DNA from: Rhizobium sp. BK316
GTDB taxonomy: Bacteria > Pseudomonadota > Alphaproteobacteria > Rhizobiales > Rhizobiaceae
NCBI RefSeq assembly: GCF_014193695.1
Contig: NZ_JACHZR010000003.1
Coordinates: forward strand, 310,001 to 374,000
DNA length: 64,000 nt
Reading direction: 5' to 3'
Shown: one piece after another, positions 54,304 through 63,590 of the stretch
Position numbering within the stretch: position 1 is the first letter of the stretch
Layout of the letters: each line of letters starts with the position of its first letter
Notes under the pieces: model-generated
The model's database searches: none
Told to the model about the DNA's origin: nothing
The model's input: only the letters and a program-made list of their open reading frames with translations
Position numbers and translations under genes: made by a program

Positions 54304-55983
54304 ATGGCTGCCATCAAATCCGATATCGAAATCGCGCGTGCGGCAAGGAAGAAACCGATCTTCGAGATCGGTGCCAAGCTCGGCATCCCGCCGGAGCAGC
54401 TCGTTCCCTATGGTCATGACAAGGCCAAGGTCAGCGCCGAGTTCATCGCCGCGCAGGACGGCAAGAAGGACGGTAAGCTGATCCTCGTTACCGCCATCAA
54501 CCCGACGCCGGCAGGCGAGGGCAAGACGACGACCACGGTCGGCCTCGGCGATGGGCTGAACCGCATCGGCAAGAAGGCGATTGTCTGTATACGCGAGGCT
54601 TCGCTCGGCCCCTGCTTCGGCGTGAAGGGCGGGGCGGCCGGCGGCGGTTATGCGCAGGTCGTGCCGATGGAAGATATCAACCTGCATTTCACGGGCGATT
54701 TCCACGCGATCACCTCGGCGCATAATCTGCTCGCGGCGATGATCGACAATCACATCTATTGGGGCAACGAAGAGAATATCGATCTGCGTCGCATTACCTG
54801 GCGACGGGTGATGGACATGAACGACCGGGCGCTGCGCAGTATGGTGTCCTCACTCGGCGGCGTCTCCAACGGTTTCCCGCGGCAAAACGGCTTCGATATT
54901 ACCGTCGCGTCCGAAGTCATGGCGATCCTGTGCCTGGCGAGCGATCTCAAGGATCTGGAACGCCGGCTCGGCGACATCATCATCGGCTACCGCTTCGACA
55001 AGACGCCGGTCTACGCCCGCGATCTCAAGGCAGACGGGGCGATGGCCGTGCTCCTGAAGGATGCCATGCAGCCGAACCTCGTGCAGACGCTGGAAAACAA
55101 TCCGGCCTTCGTGCATGGCGGGCCTTTCGCCAATATCGCCCATGGCTGCAATTCGGTGATCGCGACGAAGACGGCGCTGAAACTTGGCGACTATGTCGTG
55201 ACGGAAGCGGGCTTCGGGGCCGATCTCGGGGCCGAGAAATTCTTCGACATCAAGTGCCGCAAGGCCGGGTTGAAGCCGAGCGCTGCCGTGATCGTGGCGA
55301 CCGTCCGGGCGCTGAAGATGAATGGCGGCGTGAAGAAGGATGATTTAGGCACGGAGAATGTGGGCGCGCTGGTGCGCGGTTGCTCCAATCTTGGCCGCCA
55401 TATCGCCAATGTGCGACGGTTCGGCGTGCCTGTCGTGGTTGCGATCAACCATTTCATTTCGGATACGGATGCGGAAATCGCTGCCGTGAAGGAATTTGTC
55501 GCGCGTCACGGCGCGGAAGCCATCCTCTGCCGGCACTGGGCGGAGGGTTCGGCCGGCATCGAAGAGCTCGCCTATAAGGTGGTGGAACTTGCCGAATCCG
55601 GACAGGCGAGGTTCGAGCCGCTCTACGGTGACGACCTGCCGCTATTCGAAAAGATCGAGATCGTCGCCTCGAAGATCTACCATGCCGGCGAGGTGACGGC
55701 TGACAAGGCTGTACGCGACCAACTTGCCGCCTGGGAGGAGCAGGGCTACGGCAAGCTGCCGGTCTGCATGGCGAAGACGCAATATTCCTTCTCTACCGAT
55801 CCGAACCTGCGCGGTGCGCCCGAGGGGCATATCGTGTCGGTGCGCGAGGTGCGCCTGTCGGCCGGCGCCGGTTTCGTCGTCGTCATCACCGGCGAGATCA
55901 TGACCATGCCCGGCTTGCCGAAATCACCATCGGCCGAGCGGATTTTCCTCAATGATCAGGGTTATATCGAGGGATTGTTCTGA
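54304..55983 (+). CDS. fhs: Formate-tetrahydrofolate ligase
   Basis: The enzyme makes 10-formyltetrahydrofolate from formate, tetrahydrofolate and ATP, feeding one-carbon metabolism. At 559 residues it has the usual length. The P-loop-like motif [20 protein letters not shown] is at about residues 65-84. [40 protein letters not shown] and the late [20 protein letters not shown] are family signatures. It stands alone, convergent with the extensin-like gene. Confidence 0.95.
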   Translation: MAAIKSDIEIARAARKKPIFEIGAKLGIPPEQLVPYGHDKAKVSAEFIAAQDGKKDGKLILVTAINPTPAGEGKTTTTVGLGDGLNRIGKKAIVCIREASLGPCFGVKGGAAGGGYAQVVPMEDINLHFTGDFHAITSAHNLLAAMIDNHIYWGNEENIDLRRITWRRVMDMNDRALRSMVSSLGGVSNGFPRQNGFDITVASEVMAILCLASDLKDLERRLGDIIIGYRFDKTPVYARDLKADGAMAVLLKDAMQPNLVQTLENNPAFVHGGPFANIAHGCNSVIATKTALKLGDYVVTEAGFGADLGAEKFFDIKCRKAGLKPSAAVIVATVRALKMNGGVKKDDLGTENVGALVRGCSNLGRHIANVRRFGVPVVVAINHFISDTDAEIAAVKEFVARHGAEAILCRHWAEGSAGIEELAYKVVELAESGQARFEPLYGDDLPLFEKIEIVASKIYHAGEVTADKAVRDQLAAWEEQGYGKLPVCMAKTQYSFSTDPNLRGAPEGHIVSVREVRLSAGAGFVVVITGEIMTMPGLPKSPSAERIFLNDQGYIEGLF

Positions 55984-56045
55984 TCCCGCAGCCACTTCGC
56001 AAGCCAATTCAATACATTCGCAACCGAATTGATCGGTCTCGTATT

Positions 56046-56981
56046 TCAGTGGCAGTAACGAAAGCCGCCCTTTCTCTCGAGCACATCGAGATGGAAGTGG
56101 GTCTCGTGGGCAGCATCGCTCTCGGGATCGAGCACGGTGGTGAAATAGAGGCAGCCCGCCGCGCTCACCGTGCGTTGGAATGCCCCTGTCAGCGTCGAAT
56201 CTTCGCGGCGCGAGCGGACGGCAACATCCTCGCCCTTCTTGAAGCTGAAGCTTGCGATATCGATGGCATTGCCGCGGGCATGTTCGGAGATCTTGCCGGT
56301 ATCGGCGCCGTTGCGCAGGCGGCAAATGTAGGCGGAGGCCTGGTTGATGGTTGTGATACCGCCGCTTTCCGGCAAGGCGACCGCGGCAGCGGGAATGACG
56401 CTTCCCTTCATCCATCGTGCGAGCGCCAGCGCCGTCGGGCAGCGTAGTGTTGCTTCCGGTTTCAGTGTGATGCCGGGCAGTGCTTGGGAGACGATGATCG
56501 GCTTGTCGATGCCGCAGCCGTTGTCGTCGTCGATGCGGGATGTCTCGCGGAAGACGACGCCGAGGCTCTGCAGTTCTCCAGTGCATTCGGCATGGTCCTC
56601 ATTGCTTTCCGGTTCGATAGTCAGATGCTGCTCTTCGAGCGTCTGTTCGGTCGGGGGCTTCGGTGCCAGGTCTTCCGGTGCAGGAGAGGGCGGACCAAAT
56701 TTTTCGCCGGCTGGCGCCGCCGGGGTCTCGCTCGGTTTGGGCTGCGGTGTCGGAACCTCGGAGGCCGCCGGCGCTATTTTGGGATTTTGCGCAGGTGCGG
56801 GCTCGGGCTGAGGCTTGGGAGCCTCCTCGGTTTCTGGTTTCTTTTCTGGTTGAGGGACAGCAGGCGCTTCGGTTGCGGCTTCAGGTCTTGCCTGCGGCAC
56901 CGGGCCGGTTCGCGGCAGTTTTGCGCCGGGGAGCAGGGCGAGTGCGGCAAGAAGGACCGCCGTCTTCCGAAATTCTCTCAC
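56046..56981 (-). CDS. Extensin-like C-terminal domain protein
   Basis: This is a protein of about 311 residues. A short hydrophobic N-terminus (TAVLLAALALLPGA) looks like a signal peptide. It is followed by a Pro/Glu/Ala-rich low-complexity linker (about residues 25-115; for example PEKKPETEEAPKPQPEPAPA) and an extensin-like C-terminal domain (about 125-310). That domain has CxxxL spacing and the HARGNAIDIASFSF motif, with AHETHFHLDV near the end. His and Asp residues in those motifs resemble peptidase-type zinc sites, so a cell-wall role is possible. The start is a GTG at 56981 with GGGAAA upstream; a TTG at 57050 is the alternative. It is divergent from the haem receptor. Confidence 0.75.
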   Translation of the reverse strand: MREFRKTAVLLAALALLPGAKLPRTGPVPQARPEAATEAPAVPQPEKKPETEEAPKPQPEPAPAQNPKIAPAASEVPTPQPKPSETPAAPAGEKFGPPSPAPEDLAPKPPTEQTLEEQHLTIEPESNEDHAECTGELQSLGVVFRETSRIDDDNGCGIDKPIIVSQALPGITLKPEATLRCPTALALARWMKGSVIPAAAVALPESGGITTINQASAYICRLRNGADTGKISEHARGNAIDIASFSFKKGEDVAVRSRREDSTLTGAFQRTVSAAGCLYFTTVLDPESDAAHETHFHLDVLERKGGFRYCH

Positions 56982-57073
56982 ACGTCGTTTCCCGTCGTTG
57001 ATCGAGCGGAGAGGAAACGCAAGAGCGGCGATTTCGTTGCAATTGCGCAACGTTTGAGAAGATCGTTAAAACT

Positions 57074-57088
57074 TGAGCATGTAATTCA
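57074..57088. promoter_or_regulatory. Candidate iron-responsive operator (RirA box)
   Basis: TGA-GCATGTAAT-TCA matches the TGA-N9-TCA pattern of the iron-responsive operator bound by RirA in rhizobia. It lies about 35 bases upstream of a TTGACA (57109-57114) that could be the -35 of the receptor gene. The sequence context fits; binding is untested. Confidence 0.55.
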
Positions 57089-57245
57089 ACATAAATCACC
57101 CATATATATTGACAATAAAACTCATGTTTTTTATGCGGCAAAAAGAAGGCGGAAATCTCCGCAATCGTCCGCAAGCCTAGCCAGCCCCTCGAGCGTCTGA
57201 CACGCCACGACAGCCAGCCCGGTAATTTCCATTTGAGGGTAGGTT

Positions 57246-59480
57246 ATGATCGTCCGGCATTGGCGCTCGGTTCTAATGGTCTGCACAGCAGCCGCACTTG
57301 TTCTTCCCGTTTCACAGGCTCTCGCTCAGAGTGCACCGGCAGCGACGCCGGCCACGAATGCCGACGGCGCAACCGTTCTCCAGAAGATCGTCGTCAAGGG
57401 AAATCGGGCGGCGCCCGGCAGCATTGCCGACACGCCGCTTGCGACCCAGATCGACAGGAAGGAACTGGAACAGAAGCAGGTCACGAACTACGACGACATC
57501 GGTCGCAGCGTCGATGCGACCGTGAACTATTCGCGTGCCGACGGGGGCTTCAACCTGCGCGGCCTTTCCGGTCCGCGTATCCTGACGACCATCGATGGAA
57601 TCCCGATCCCCTATGTTTCCAATAGCTCGCGTCAGGGCGCCTTTGCGACCAGCAACGCCAATGGCGGCGGCGATACCTTCGATTTCGATTCACTTTCCTC
57701 TCTCGACATCGTGCGCGGCGCGGATTCGAGCAGGGGCGGCTCGGGTATGCTCGGCGGTGCCTTCGTTCTCAACACGCTCGAGCCTGAAGACCTGATCCCG
57801 GAAGATCGCGACTGGGGTGCGATCGTCAAGTCGACCTATGACAGCGAAGATCGCAGCATTGCAGGCTCCGCTGCTGCCGCCAAAAAGGTCGGCAACACGT
57901 CGATCCTTTTCCAGGGTTCTTATCGCAAGGGCCACGAGCGCGACAACACGGGCGATAACGACAGCTATGGCCGCTTGCGCACCGAGGCGGATCCGGCTGA
58001 TTTCGATCAGAACAATCTGCTCTTCAAGGTGCGCCAGGACCTCGAAGGCGGCCATCGCATCGGCCTGACGGCTGAACGTTTCCGGCGCGATCTGAAGACC
58101 GATCTTCGGGAGCAGCAAGGCTTTGGGCGCACATACATGATCAACAATTTCGACGGCCGTGAATTGCGCGACCGCGATCGTGTCTCGCTCGATTATGATT
58201 ATGAAGCGCAGTCTTCCGATGCCTTCTTCAGCAGTGCTCGGGCGACGCTCTATTGGCTTGATTTGAAGAAGGAAGCCGGCAGCCAGGGCCGAACGGCCGC
58301 TAATGTTGCCTACGGCCGTAACAATGAGATCGAAAACGAAACCTGGGGCTTCAGTGGCACCGCGACCAAGGATTTCGAATATTCCGGTCTCAATCACTCC
58401 GTTCGCGTTGGTCTCGATGTCGGCGTATCGAAGTGGACCCAGTTCAGCTGGGCGCTTTGCCCGACGCCGACGACATGCCCTTCTCTGAACAATCAGGCGG
58501 AAGTGCCAAATGTCGACAGCCAGAACCTTGCTTTGACTTTCGAAGATAAGATCGAAATCGGCAATACCGGCTTCGCGCTGACGCCGGGCTTCCGCTTCGA
58601 CTGGTTTAATTACAACCCGTCGACTGGTGGTGGGTTTGCAACCAATACCGGCCTCAGCCGTTTCGGAGATCTCCGCGATCGCACTGAAGCAGCAATGTCA
58701 CCAAAGCTGCTTGCGACCTACGATCTGACGCCCGATGTCCAGCTTTATGCGCAGTTGGCAGTTGGCTTCCGAGCTCCCACCGTGGACGAACTCTATAGCC
58801 GCTTCTACAATCCCAACGGCCGCTATGCGCAGCTTGGCAATCCCGATCTTGAGCCGGAAATCGGCCGTGGCATCGAGATCGGTGCCAATTTCGACACGGG
58901 CGGCATGCAGGGGCGAGTGGCCGCTTTCCACACCCGTTATCAGAACTTCATTGAGACGCAGCAGAACTACAACCCCGTAGCCAACTTCACGGAATTCAAT
59001 TACGTGAACGTCTCGTCGGCCTCGATTTCGGGCCTCGAAGCGAATGTGATCAAGACCTTCGACAACGGCATCAATCTTCATACCTCGCTTGCTTATACCT
59101 ATGGTCGGAATGACGATACGCAGGAGCGGCTGCGCTCTGTTGCACCGTTCAAGGCCATTATCGGCGGCGGTTGGAGCAACGACGAATACGGTTTCGACCT
59201 CTCCTCGACACTCTCGTCGCAGATGACCGGCAACGATAATGCGGAGACGTCTTTCGATGCACCTGGTTATGGCATCGTCGATCTGACGGCATGGTGGACG
59301 CCTGAGCAGGTCAAGGGTCTGCGCATCCAGGGCGGTGTCTATAACATCTTCGATCAGGAATATTACAGCGCGCTGGCAGTTCGTGACGTTAATTTGAGTT
59401 CACCGACGGCGTCACAGCCGAAGGAGTGGTACACGGAGCCGGGACGTACCTTCAAGATCTCGGTCACCAAGACTTTCTAA
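57246..59480 (+). CDS. TonB-dependent haem/haemoglobin receptor
   Basis: This 744-residue outer-membrane receptor has signal peptide MIVRHWRSVLMVCTAAALVL (cleaved after QALAQ) and a TonB-box-like start ATVLQKIVVKG. The plug domain has NLRGLSGPRILTTIDGIPIP and SLDIVRGADSSRGGSGMLGG, and the 22-strand barrel contains VGFRAPTVDELYSRFYN and ends in Phe. The match is to the haemoglobin/haem receptor family (rhizobial ShmR type); the exact ligand is inferred. The ATG follows GAGGGT. The iron box at 57074-57088 predicts derepression under iron limitation. A terminator follows. Confidence 0.87.
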   Translation: MIVRHWRSVLMVCTAAALVLPVSQALAQSAPAATPATNADGATVLQKIVVKGNRAAPGSIADTPLATQIDRKELEQKQVTNYDDIGRSVDATVNYSRADGGFNLRGLSGPRILTTIDGIPIPYVSNSSRQGAFATSNANGGGDTFDFDSLSSLDIVRGADSSRGGSGMLGGAFVLNTLEPEDLIPEDRDWGAIVKSTYDSEDRSIAGSAAAAKKVGNTSILFQGSYRKGHERDNTGDNDSYGRLRTEADPADFDQNNLLFKVRQDLEGGHRIGLTAERFRRDLKTDLREQQGFGRTYMINNFDGRELRDRDRVSLDYDYEAQSSDAFFSSARATLYWLDLKKEAGSQGRTAANVAYGRNNEIENETWGFSGTATKDFEYSGLNHSVRVGLDVGVSKWTQFSWALCPTPTTCPSLNNQAEVPNVDSQNLALTFEDKIEIGNTGFALTPGFRFDWFNYNPSTGGGFATNTGLSRFGDLRDRTEAAMSPKLLATYDLTPDVQLYAQLAVGFRAPTVDELYSRFYNPNGRYAQLGNPDLEPEIGRGIEIGANFDTGGMQGRVAAFHTRYQNFIETQQNYNPVANFTEFNYVNVSSASISGLEANVIKTFDNGINLHTSLAYTYGRNDDTQERLRSVAPFKAIIGGGWSNDEYGFDLSSTLSSQMTGNDNAETSFDAPGYGIVDLTAWWTPEQVKGLRIQGGVYNIFDQEYYSALAVRDVNLSSPTASQPKEWYTEPGRTFKISVTKTF

Positions 59481-59510
59481 CTGCAAATCAGCCTTTCAAG
59501 GCTGGGGTAG

Positions 59511-59535
59511 GGGCGGCTTTCGGGTCGCCCTTTTT
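59511..59535 (+). terminator. Terminator of the haem receptor gene
   Basis: GGGCGGC-TTTCGG-GTCGCCC (one G-T wobble) is followed by TTTTT, 31 bases after the receptor stop. Confidence 0.75.
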
Positions 59536-59552
59536 CGTGCGCGAATGGCCCC

Positions 59553-59582
59553 TTGCGCTTGGCTTCATCTCAGGCTAACAAT
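59553..59582 (+). promoter_or_regulatory. Candidate trpL promoter
   Basis: TTGCGC (59553-59558) and TAACAAT (59576-59582) are separated by 17 bases. Transcription would begin at about 59588-59590, at or very near the A of the trpL ATG, implying a leaderless leader-peptide mRNA, as I recall for Sinorhizobium meliloti. Confidence 0.55.
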
Positions 59583-59589
59583 TTTGCCC

Positions 59590-59634
59590 ATGAAGAAGTC
59601 CTTGAACATTGCAGTTTGGTGGTGGGCTCGCTGA
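59590..59634 (+). CDS. trpL: trp leader peptide
   Basis: A 14-codon frame encodes MKKSLNIAVWWWAR, with three consecutive Trp codons near the end. It lies 114 bases before trpE(G), and a terminator hairpin sits between them. Ribosome stalling at the Trp codons under tryptophan shortage would favour an antiterminator, the classical attenuation arrangement. The WWWAR ending matches, from memory, the S. meliloti leader peptide peTrpL, which also acts in trans together with its small RNA. There is no Shine-Dalgarno sequence upstream, consistent with leaderless translation. Confidence 0.88.
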   Translation: MKKSLNIAVWWWAR

Positions 59635-59671
59635 GGCGGCCTCGACCAATCGTGTCCAAAGACGACGAACG

Positions 59672-59701
59672 AGCCGCCCGAAACTTCGAGGCGGCTTTTT
59701 T
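59672..59701 (+). terminator. trp attenuator terminator
   Basis: AGCCGCC (59672-59678) pairs with GGCGGCT (59690-59696), followed by a run of T to 59701. A competing stretch GAGGCGGCCTCG, directly after the trpL stop, could pair with the first arm to form the antiterminator. Confidence 0.8.
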
Positions 59702-59747
59702 GTTTCAAAGGTCGCCTTTCGTCCGGGTCCGATAACGGAGTGGAACT

Positions 59748-61937
59748 ATGGTAACGATCCTGCGGGATGATGGTGCGGAAATCTATGAGACCAAGGGCGG
59801 CATCACCGTCACCCGGCAAAGGCGAGCAATTCCCTATGCCGACGCGGTCTCGTCCTATGTCGACAAGCTCGACGAGCGGCGCGGCGCCGTCTTCTCGTCG
59901 AACTACGAATATCCGGGCCGCTATACGCGTTGGGATACGGCCGTCGTCGATCCGCCGCTCGGTCTTTCCTCCTTTGGCCGCAATGTCTGGATCGAAGCCT
60001 ATAACGAGCGCGGCGAGGTCATCCTCGGCTTTATCGTCGAGCGGTTGAAGACGGTTCGCGAGATCGAACTCGGCGCATCGACCGCGCGCAGGCTCGACCT
60101 GACGGTCAAGATGCCGGACCGCGTCTTTACCGAGGAAGAGCGCTCGAAGATGCCGACGGTCTTTACCGTCCTTCGCGCCATTACCGATCTCTTCCATTCG
60201 CAGGCCGATGCCAGTCTCGGCTTTTATGGCGCCTTCGGTTACGATCTCGCCTTCCAGTTCGATGCGATCAACCTGAAGCTGGAGCGACCTTCCGACCAGC
60301 GCGACATGGTTCTCTACCTGCCGGACGAAATCCTCGTCGTCGACAACTATGCCGCCAAGGCCTGGATCGACCGCTACGATTTCGCCAAGGACGGCAAGAC
60401 GACCGAGGGCAAGGCCGAGGATATTGCGGCAGAGCCTTTCGTGCGCACCGACGTCATCCCGCCGAAGAGCGATCACCGGCCGGGCGAATATGCCGACCTC
60501 GTCGTCAAGGCGAAGGAGAGCTTCCGCAAGGGCGATCTCTTCGAAGTGGTGCCGGGCCAGAAGTTCATGGAGCGTTGCGAAAGCAAGCCGTCCGATATTT
60601 CCAAGCGGCTGAAGGCGATCAATCCATCGCCCTATTCCTTCTTCATCAATCTCGGCAATCAGGAATATCTGGTCGGCGCCTCGCCGGAAATGTTCGTGCG
60701 CGTTTCCGGCCGCCGCATCGAGACCTGCCCGATCTCGGGTACGATCAAGCGCGGCGACGATCCGATTGCCGACAGCGAGCAGATCCTGAAGCTCTTGAAC
60801 TCGAAGAAGGATGAGTCCGAACTGACCATGTGCTCGGATGTCGACCGCAACGACAAGAGCCGCGTGTGCGAGCCGGGTTCGGTCAAGGTCATCGGCCGCC
60901 GGCAGATCGAGATGTATTCGCGCCTCATCCACACGGTCGACCACATTGAAGGCCGTCTGCGCGACGATATGGATGCGTTCGATGGTTTCCTCAGCCACGC
61001 CTGGGCGGTGACCGTCACTGGCGCGCCGAAGCTCTGGGCCATGCGTTTTATCGAATCCCATGAGAAGAGCCCACGCGCATGGTATGGTGGGGCGATCGGC
61101 ATGGTCGGCTTCAATGGCGACATGAATACCGGCCTGACGCTGCGCACCGTGCGCATCAAGGATGGCATCGCGGAAGTGCGCGCCGGTGCGACGCTGCTGA
61201 ACGATTCCATTCCTGAGGAAGAAGAAGCCGAAACCGAACTGAAGGCCTCTGCCATGCTTTCCGCCATCCGCGATGCAAAGACCGGCAATTCCGGCAAGAT
61301 CCAGCGCGATGTCGCCTCTGTCGGGAAGGGCGTCAACATTCTGTTGATCGACCACGAGGACAGCTTCGTGCACACGCTGGCGAATTACTTCCGCCAGACG
61401 GGAGCCACGGTCTCGACCGTGCGCACGCCGGTGCCCGAAGAAATTTTCGATCGGCTGAATCCGGATCTCGTGGTGCTGTCGCCCGGTCCCGGCAACCCGA
61501 AGGATTTCGACTGCAAGGCGACGATCAAGAAGGCCAGGGCACGCAATCTGCCGATCTTCGGCGTCTGCCTCGGCCTGCAGGCACTGGCCGAAGCCTATGG
61601 CGGCGAGCTTCGCCATCTGGCGCTGCCGATGCATGGCAAGCCGTCGCGCATCCGCGTGCTCGAGCCGGGTATCGTCTTCTCCGGCCTTGCCAAGGAAGTG
61701 ACGGTTGGCCGCTATCACTCGATCTTTGCCGATCCTTCGACGCTGCCGCGGGAGTTCATCATCACGGCTGAAAGCGAGGATGGTACGATCATGGGCATCG
61801 AGCATGCCAAGGAGCCGATCGCAGCCGTGCAATTCCATCCGGAATCGATCATGACGCTCGGTGGCGATGCCGGCATGCGGATGATCGAGAATGTGGTGGC
61901 GCATCTCGCTCGCCGGGCCAAGACCAAGGCCGCCTGA
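59748..61937 (+). CDS. trpE(G): Fused anthranilate synthase TrpE(G)
   Basis: This 729-residue fusion makes anthranilate from chorismate and glutamine, the first step of tryptophan synthesis. The TrpE part (about 1-510) has [34 protein letters not shown] and the chorismate-binding region [20 protein letters not shown]. The glutamine amidotransferase part (about 525-725) has the catalytic Cys607 in [16 protein letters not shown] and the His697/Glu699 pair in [12 protein letters not shown]. The fusion is typical of rhizobia. The ATG follows GGAG. Control by the trpL attenuator is expected. Confidence 0.95.
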   Translation: MVTILRDDGAEIYETKGGITVTRQRRAIPYADAVSSYVDKLDERRGAVFSSNYEYPGRYTRWDTAVVDPPLGLSSFGRNVWIEAYNERGEVILGFIVERLKTVREIELGASTARRLDLTVKMPDRVFTEEERSKMPTVFTVLRAITDLFHSQADASLGFYGAFGYDLAFQFDAINLKLERPSDQRDMVLYLPDEILVVDNYAAKAWIDRYDFAKDGKTTEGKAEDIAAEPFVRTDVIPPKSDHRPGEYADLVVKAKESFRKGDLFEVVPGQKFMERCESKPSDISKRLKAINPSPYSFFINLGNQEYLVGASPEMFVRVSGRRIETCPISGTIKRGDDPIADSEQILKLLNSKKDESELTMCSDVDRNDKSRVCEPGSVKVIGRRQIEMYSRLIHTVDHIEGRLRDDMDAFDGFLSHAWAVTVTGAPKLWAMRFIESHEKSPRAWYGGAIGMVGFNGDMNTGLTLRTVRIKDGIAEVRAGATLLNDSIPEEEEAETELKASAMLSAIRDAKTGNSGKIQRDVASVGKGVNILLIDHEDSFVHTLANYFRQTGATVSTVRTPVPEEIFDRLNPDLVVLSPGPGNPKDFDCKATIKKARARNLPIFGVCLGLQALAEAYGGELRHLALPMHGKPSRIRVLEPGIVFSGLAKEVTVGRYHSIFADPSTLPREFIITAESEDGTIMGIEHAKEPIAAVQFHPESIMTLGGDAGMRMIENVVAHLARRAKTKAA

Positions 61938-61952
61938 TGCCAAAGGCATAAA

Positions 61953-61988
61953 CAATAAGAACCCGCCGGAAACGGCGGGTTCTTATTG
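61953..61988. terminator. Long perfect hairpin after trpE(G)
   Basis: CAATAAGAACCCGCCG (61953-61968) and CGGCGGGTTCTTATTG (61973-61988) form a perfect 16-base stem with a GAAA loop. It lies between convergent trpE(G) and the small DUF1328 gene and is probably a bidirectional terminator. Confidence 0.85.
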
Positions 61989-62005
61989 TGCGTTAGGTTG
62001 TCGGT

Positions 62006-62170
62006 CTAGACCCGCCGCATGAGCCGGGCGACGATGGACACGACGAACAGCACCAGGAAGATGAAGAACAGGACCTGGGCGATCGAAGCGGATGCGCCGG
62101 CAATGCCGCCAAATCCAAGGACGCCTGCAATCAGGGCTACGACGAGAAATACCAGAGCATAATACAGCAT
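62006..62170 (-). CDS. DUF1328 small membrane protein
   Basis: This 54-residue protein reads [20 protein letters not shown] and then a glycine-rich turn, a second hydrophobic helix (about 27-46) and a basic end (ARLMRRV). Two transmembrane helices and the [10 protein letters not shown] turn match DUF1328, also known as the YtjA family. Proteins of this type are common in proteobacteria and often stress-related; the function is unknown. It ends 17 bases from the trpE(G) terminator. Confidence 0.85.
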   Translation of the reverse strand: MLYYALVFLVVALIAGVLGFGGIAGASASIAQVLFFIFLVLFVVSIVARLMRRV

Positions 62171-62270
62171 CGCGATCTCCTTCAGCGGTTGCTGGCAAGG
62201 ATAACGGAAGCGTGAGCGCTTCGTTCCATTGCCGCCGCAACAATTGGATTTGCGTGCTGACTAAGTCTGC

Positions 62271-62792
62271 TCAGCCGAACTGCAAATCGGTCTTGAAAGA
62301 CCGGTCGCCATCGCGCGGCATCGGCGGTTCTGCTGCCGCCAGATAGGATCTTGCCGGTCCCGTCAGCACGAACCAGAGGCTGGCGCCGATCATGAAATAG
62401 GCAGCGGACGGATCGTCCGAGCGGGTAATGAAGGGAAGGCAGGCGGCGGTGAAGAGGATGGCGAGCCGGACGGCCCATTCGGCCTCACGCTTCATGAAGG
62501 CCCTGGCTTTCAGCTTTTTGTAGGTGGCAGCATTGTAGCCGTCGGCATCGCGGCCGGTGAACAGCGTCCAGGCGGAGGGGAGCGCGAGCATGACGAGGCC
62601 GCCGTAGCACAATAGGAGCGCTGGACCAGCAAGGAAATGGCTGGCCGCGAAGATCAGCAGGCCTGTCACGGCAATGTTCCAGAGCGGCTCCAGCCGTTCC
62701 GGCGACAGGCCGGTCCGGATGTGCCAGGCCCGCAAGGAACTGGCCGCACCGTCAAGCAACGGTTGGTCGATGTAGCGATTGATCCAATGCAT
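62271..62792 (-). CDS. Hypothetical integral membrane protein
   Basis: I do not recognise this 173-residue protein. Hydrophobic segments lie at about residues 38-58 (WNIAVTGLLIFAASHFLAGP), 60-76 and 110-150 (in two parts), with a soluble N-terminus starting MHWINRYIDQPLLDGAASSL. A segment RDADGYNAATYKKLKARAF connects the middle helices. It is on the same strand as the DUF1328 gene and about 100 bases upstream of it, so the two may share a transcript. No catalytic motif is visible. Confidence 0.65.
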   Translation of the reverse strand: MHWINRYIDQPLLDGAASSLRAWHIRTGLSPERLEPLWNIAVTGLLIFAASHFLAGPALLLCYGGLVMLALPSAWTLFTGRDADGYNAATYKKLKARAFMKREAEWAVRLAILFTAACLPFITRSDDPSAAYFMIGASLWFVLTGPARSYLAAAEPPMPRDGDRSFKTDLQFG

Positions 62793-62909
62793 GTCTCACG
62801 CGGTCCCCAATTGACTGCAGCGCCGTCCACACCATGCAATTGGGTCGCTATCATGGCGCGCATGGCAAAAGCGTGAGCCTATGGTGTTTTAGCAAGTATA
62901 TGAGGGGGC

Positions 62910-63590
62910 CTATGCGCGGCGCTTGACGACGTGCAGGTTCATTTCCGATCGCAGCGTGAAGCCAAGTGCCTTGTAGAGCGTGATGGCCGACGTGTTGGTG
63001 TAATAGGCATGCAGGAAGACGGTATCGCCCCTGGCGGAAATTTCTCCGGCGACGTAGCGGAAGAGCAGGGTGCCGAGGCCGCGCCCCTGAAAATCGGGAT
63101 GGGTGCAAAGGCCGCTGAGCTCGCCAAATCCAGGGTGACGCAGGCGCTGGCCGGCCATGGCGACGAGCCGGCCGTCGATCTTCACACCCCAGAAGGTTCC
63201 GAGGCTTTGGGCACGAAGGGTGAAAGGGCCAGGCTTGGTCAACGTTGCCAAAGCGAGCATTTCTTCCGCATCATCAATGGTCAGTGGCTGCAGCCGGCTG
63301 TCGGAAATACGCTCGTAAGGCCGCTCGGCGATCATCTGCACCAGCTTTCCTTCGGAGACGACCGTCAGCCCCTGTGGTATGGTGACGGGTCCGGCTTCGA
63401 CGATCGCCATGACCTCGTCTGCCGCCGGCAGGTTTTCGAGCGCTTCGAGGCTTTCGCGCGTCTCGTCGGCGGCGGCCGCGAAAGGAACGATGGAGGGCGG
63501 GTAGCGCATCGCATGTTCGCCGCCTTCGGCGAGTTCGGCATGCGTCGTCTGAAGCGCGTTCCAGATCGGTCGGTCGAGGATATGGCTCAT
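62910..63590 (-). CDS. GNAT-family N-acetyltransferase
   Basis: This 226-residue acetyltransferase has an N-terminal extension of about 100 residues and a C-terminal GNAT fold. The acetyl-CoA motif HPDFQGRGLGTLLFRYV (about residues 166-182; R/Q-x-x-G-x-G/A form QGRGLG) is followed by YYTNTSAITLYKALGF. The acceptor substrate is unknown. Its ATG overlaps the stop of the MarR-type gene upstream by 4 bases (ATGA). In some bacteria MarR and GNAT domains are fused in one protein, so this coupled pair may be the split form. Confidence 0.83.
   Translation of the reverse strand: MSHILDRPIWNALQTTHAELAEGGEHAMRYPPSIVPFAAAADETRESLEALENLPAADEVMAIVEAGPVTIPQGLTVVSEGKLVQMIAERPYERISDSRLQPLTIDDAEEMLALATLTKPGPFTLRAQSLGTFWGVKIDGRLVAMAGQRLRHPGFGELSGLCTHPDFQGRGLGTLLFRYVAGEISARGDTVFLHAYYTNTSAITLYKALGFTLRSEMNLHVVKRRA

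Noticed and set aside
59565..61955. 796-residue open frame on the minus strand opposite trpE(G)
   Set aside because: It covers trpE(G) and the trpL region completely, shows no recognisable domain and has arginine/aspartate-rich shadow composition.
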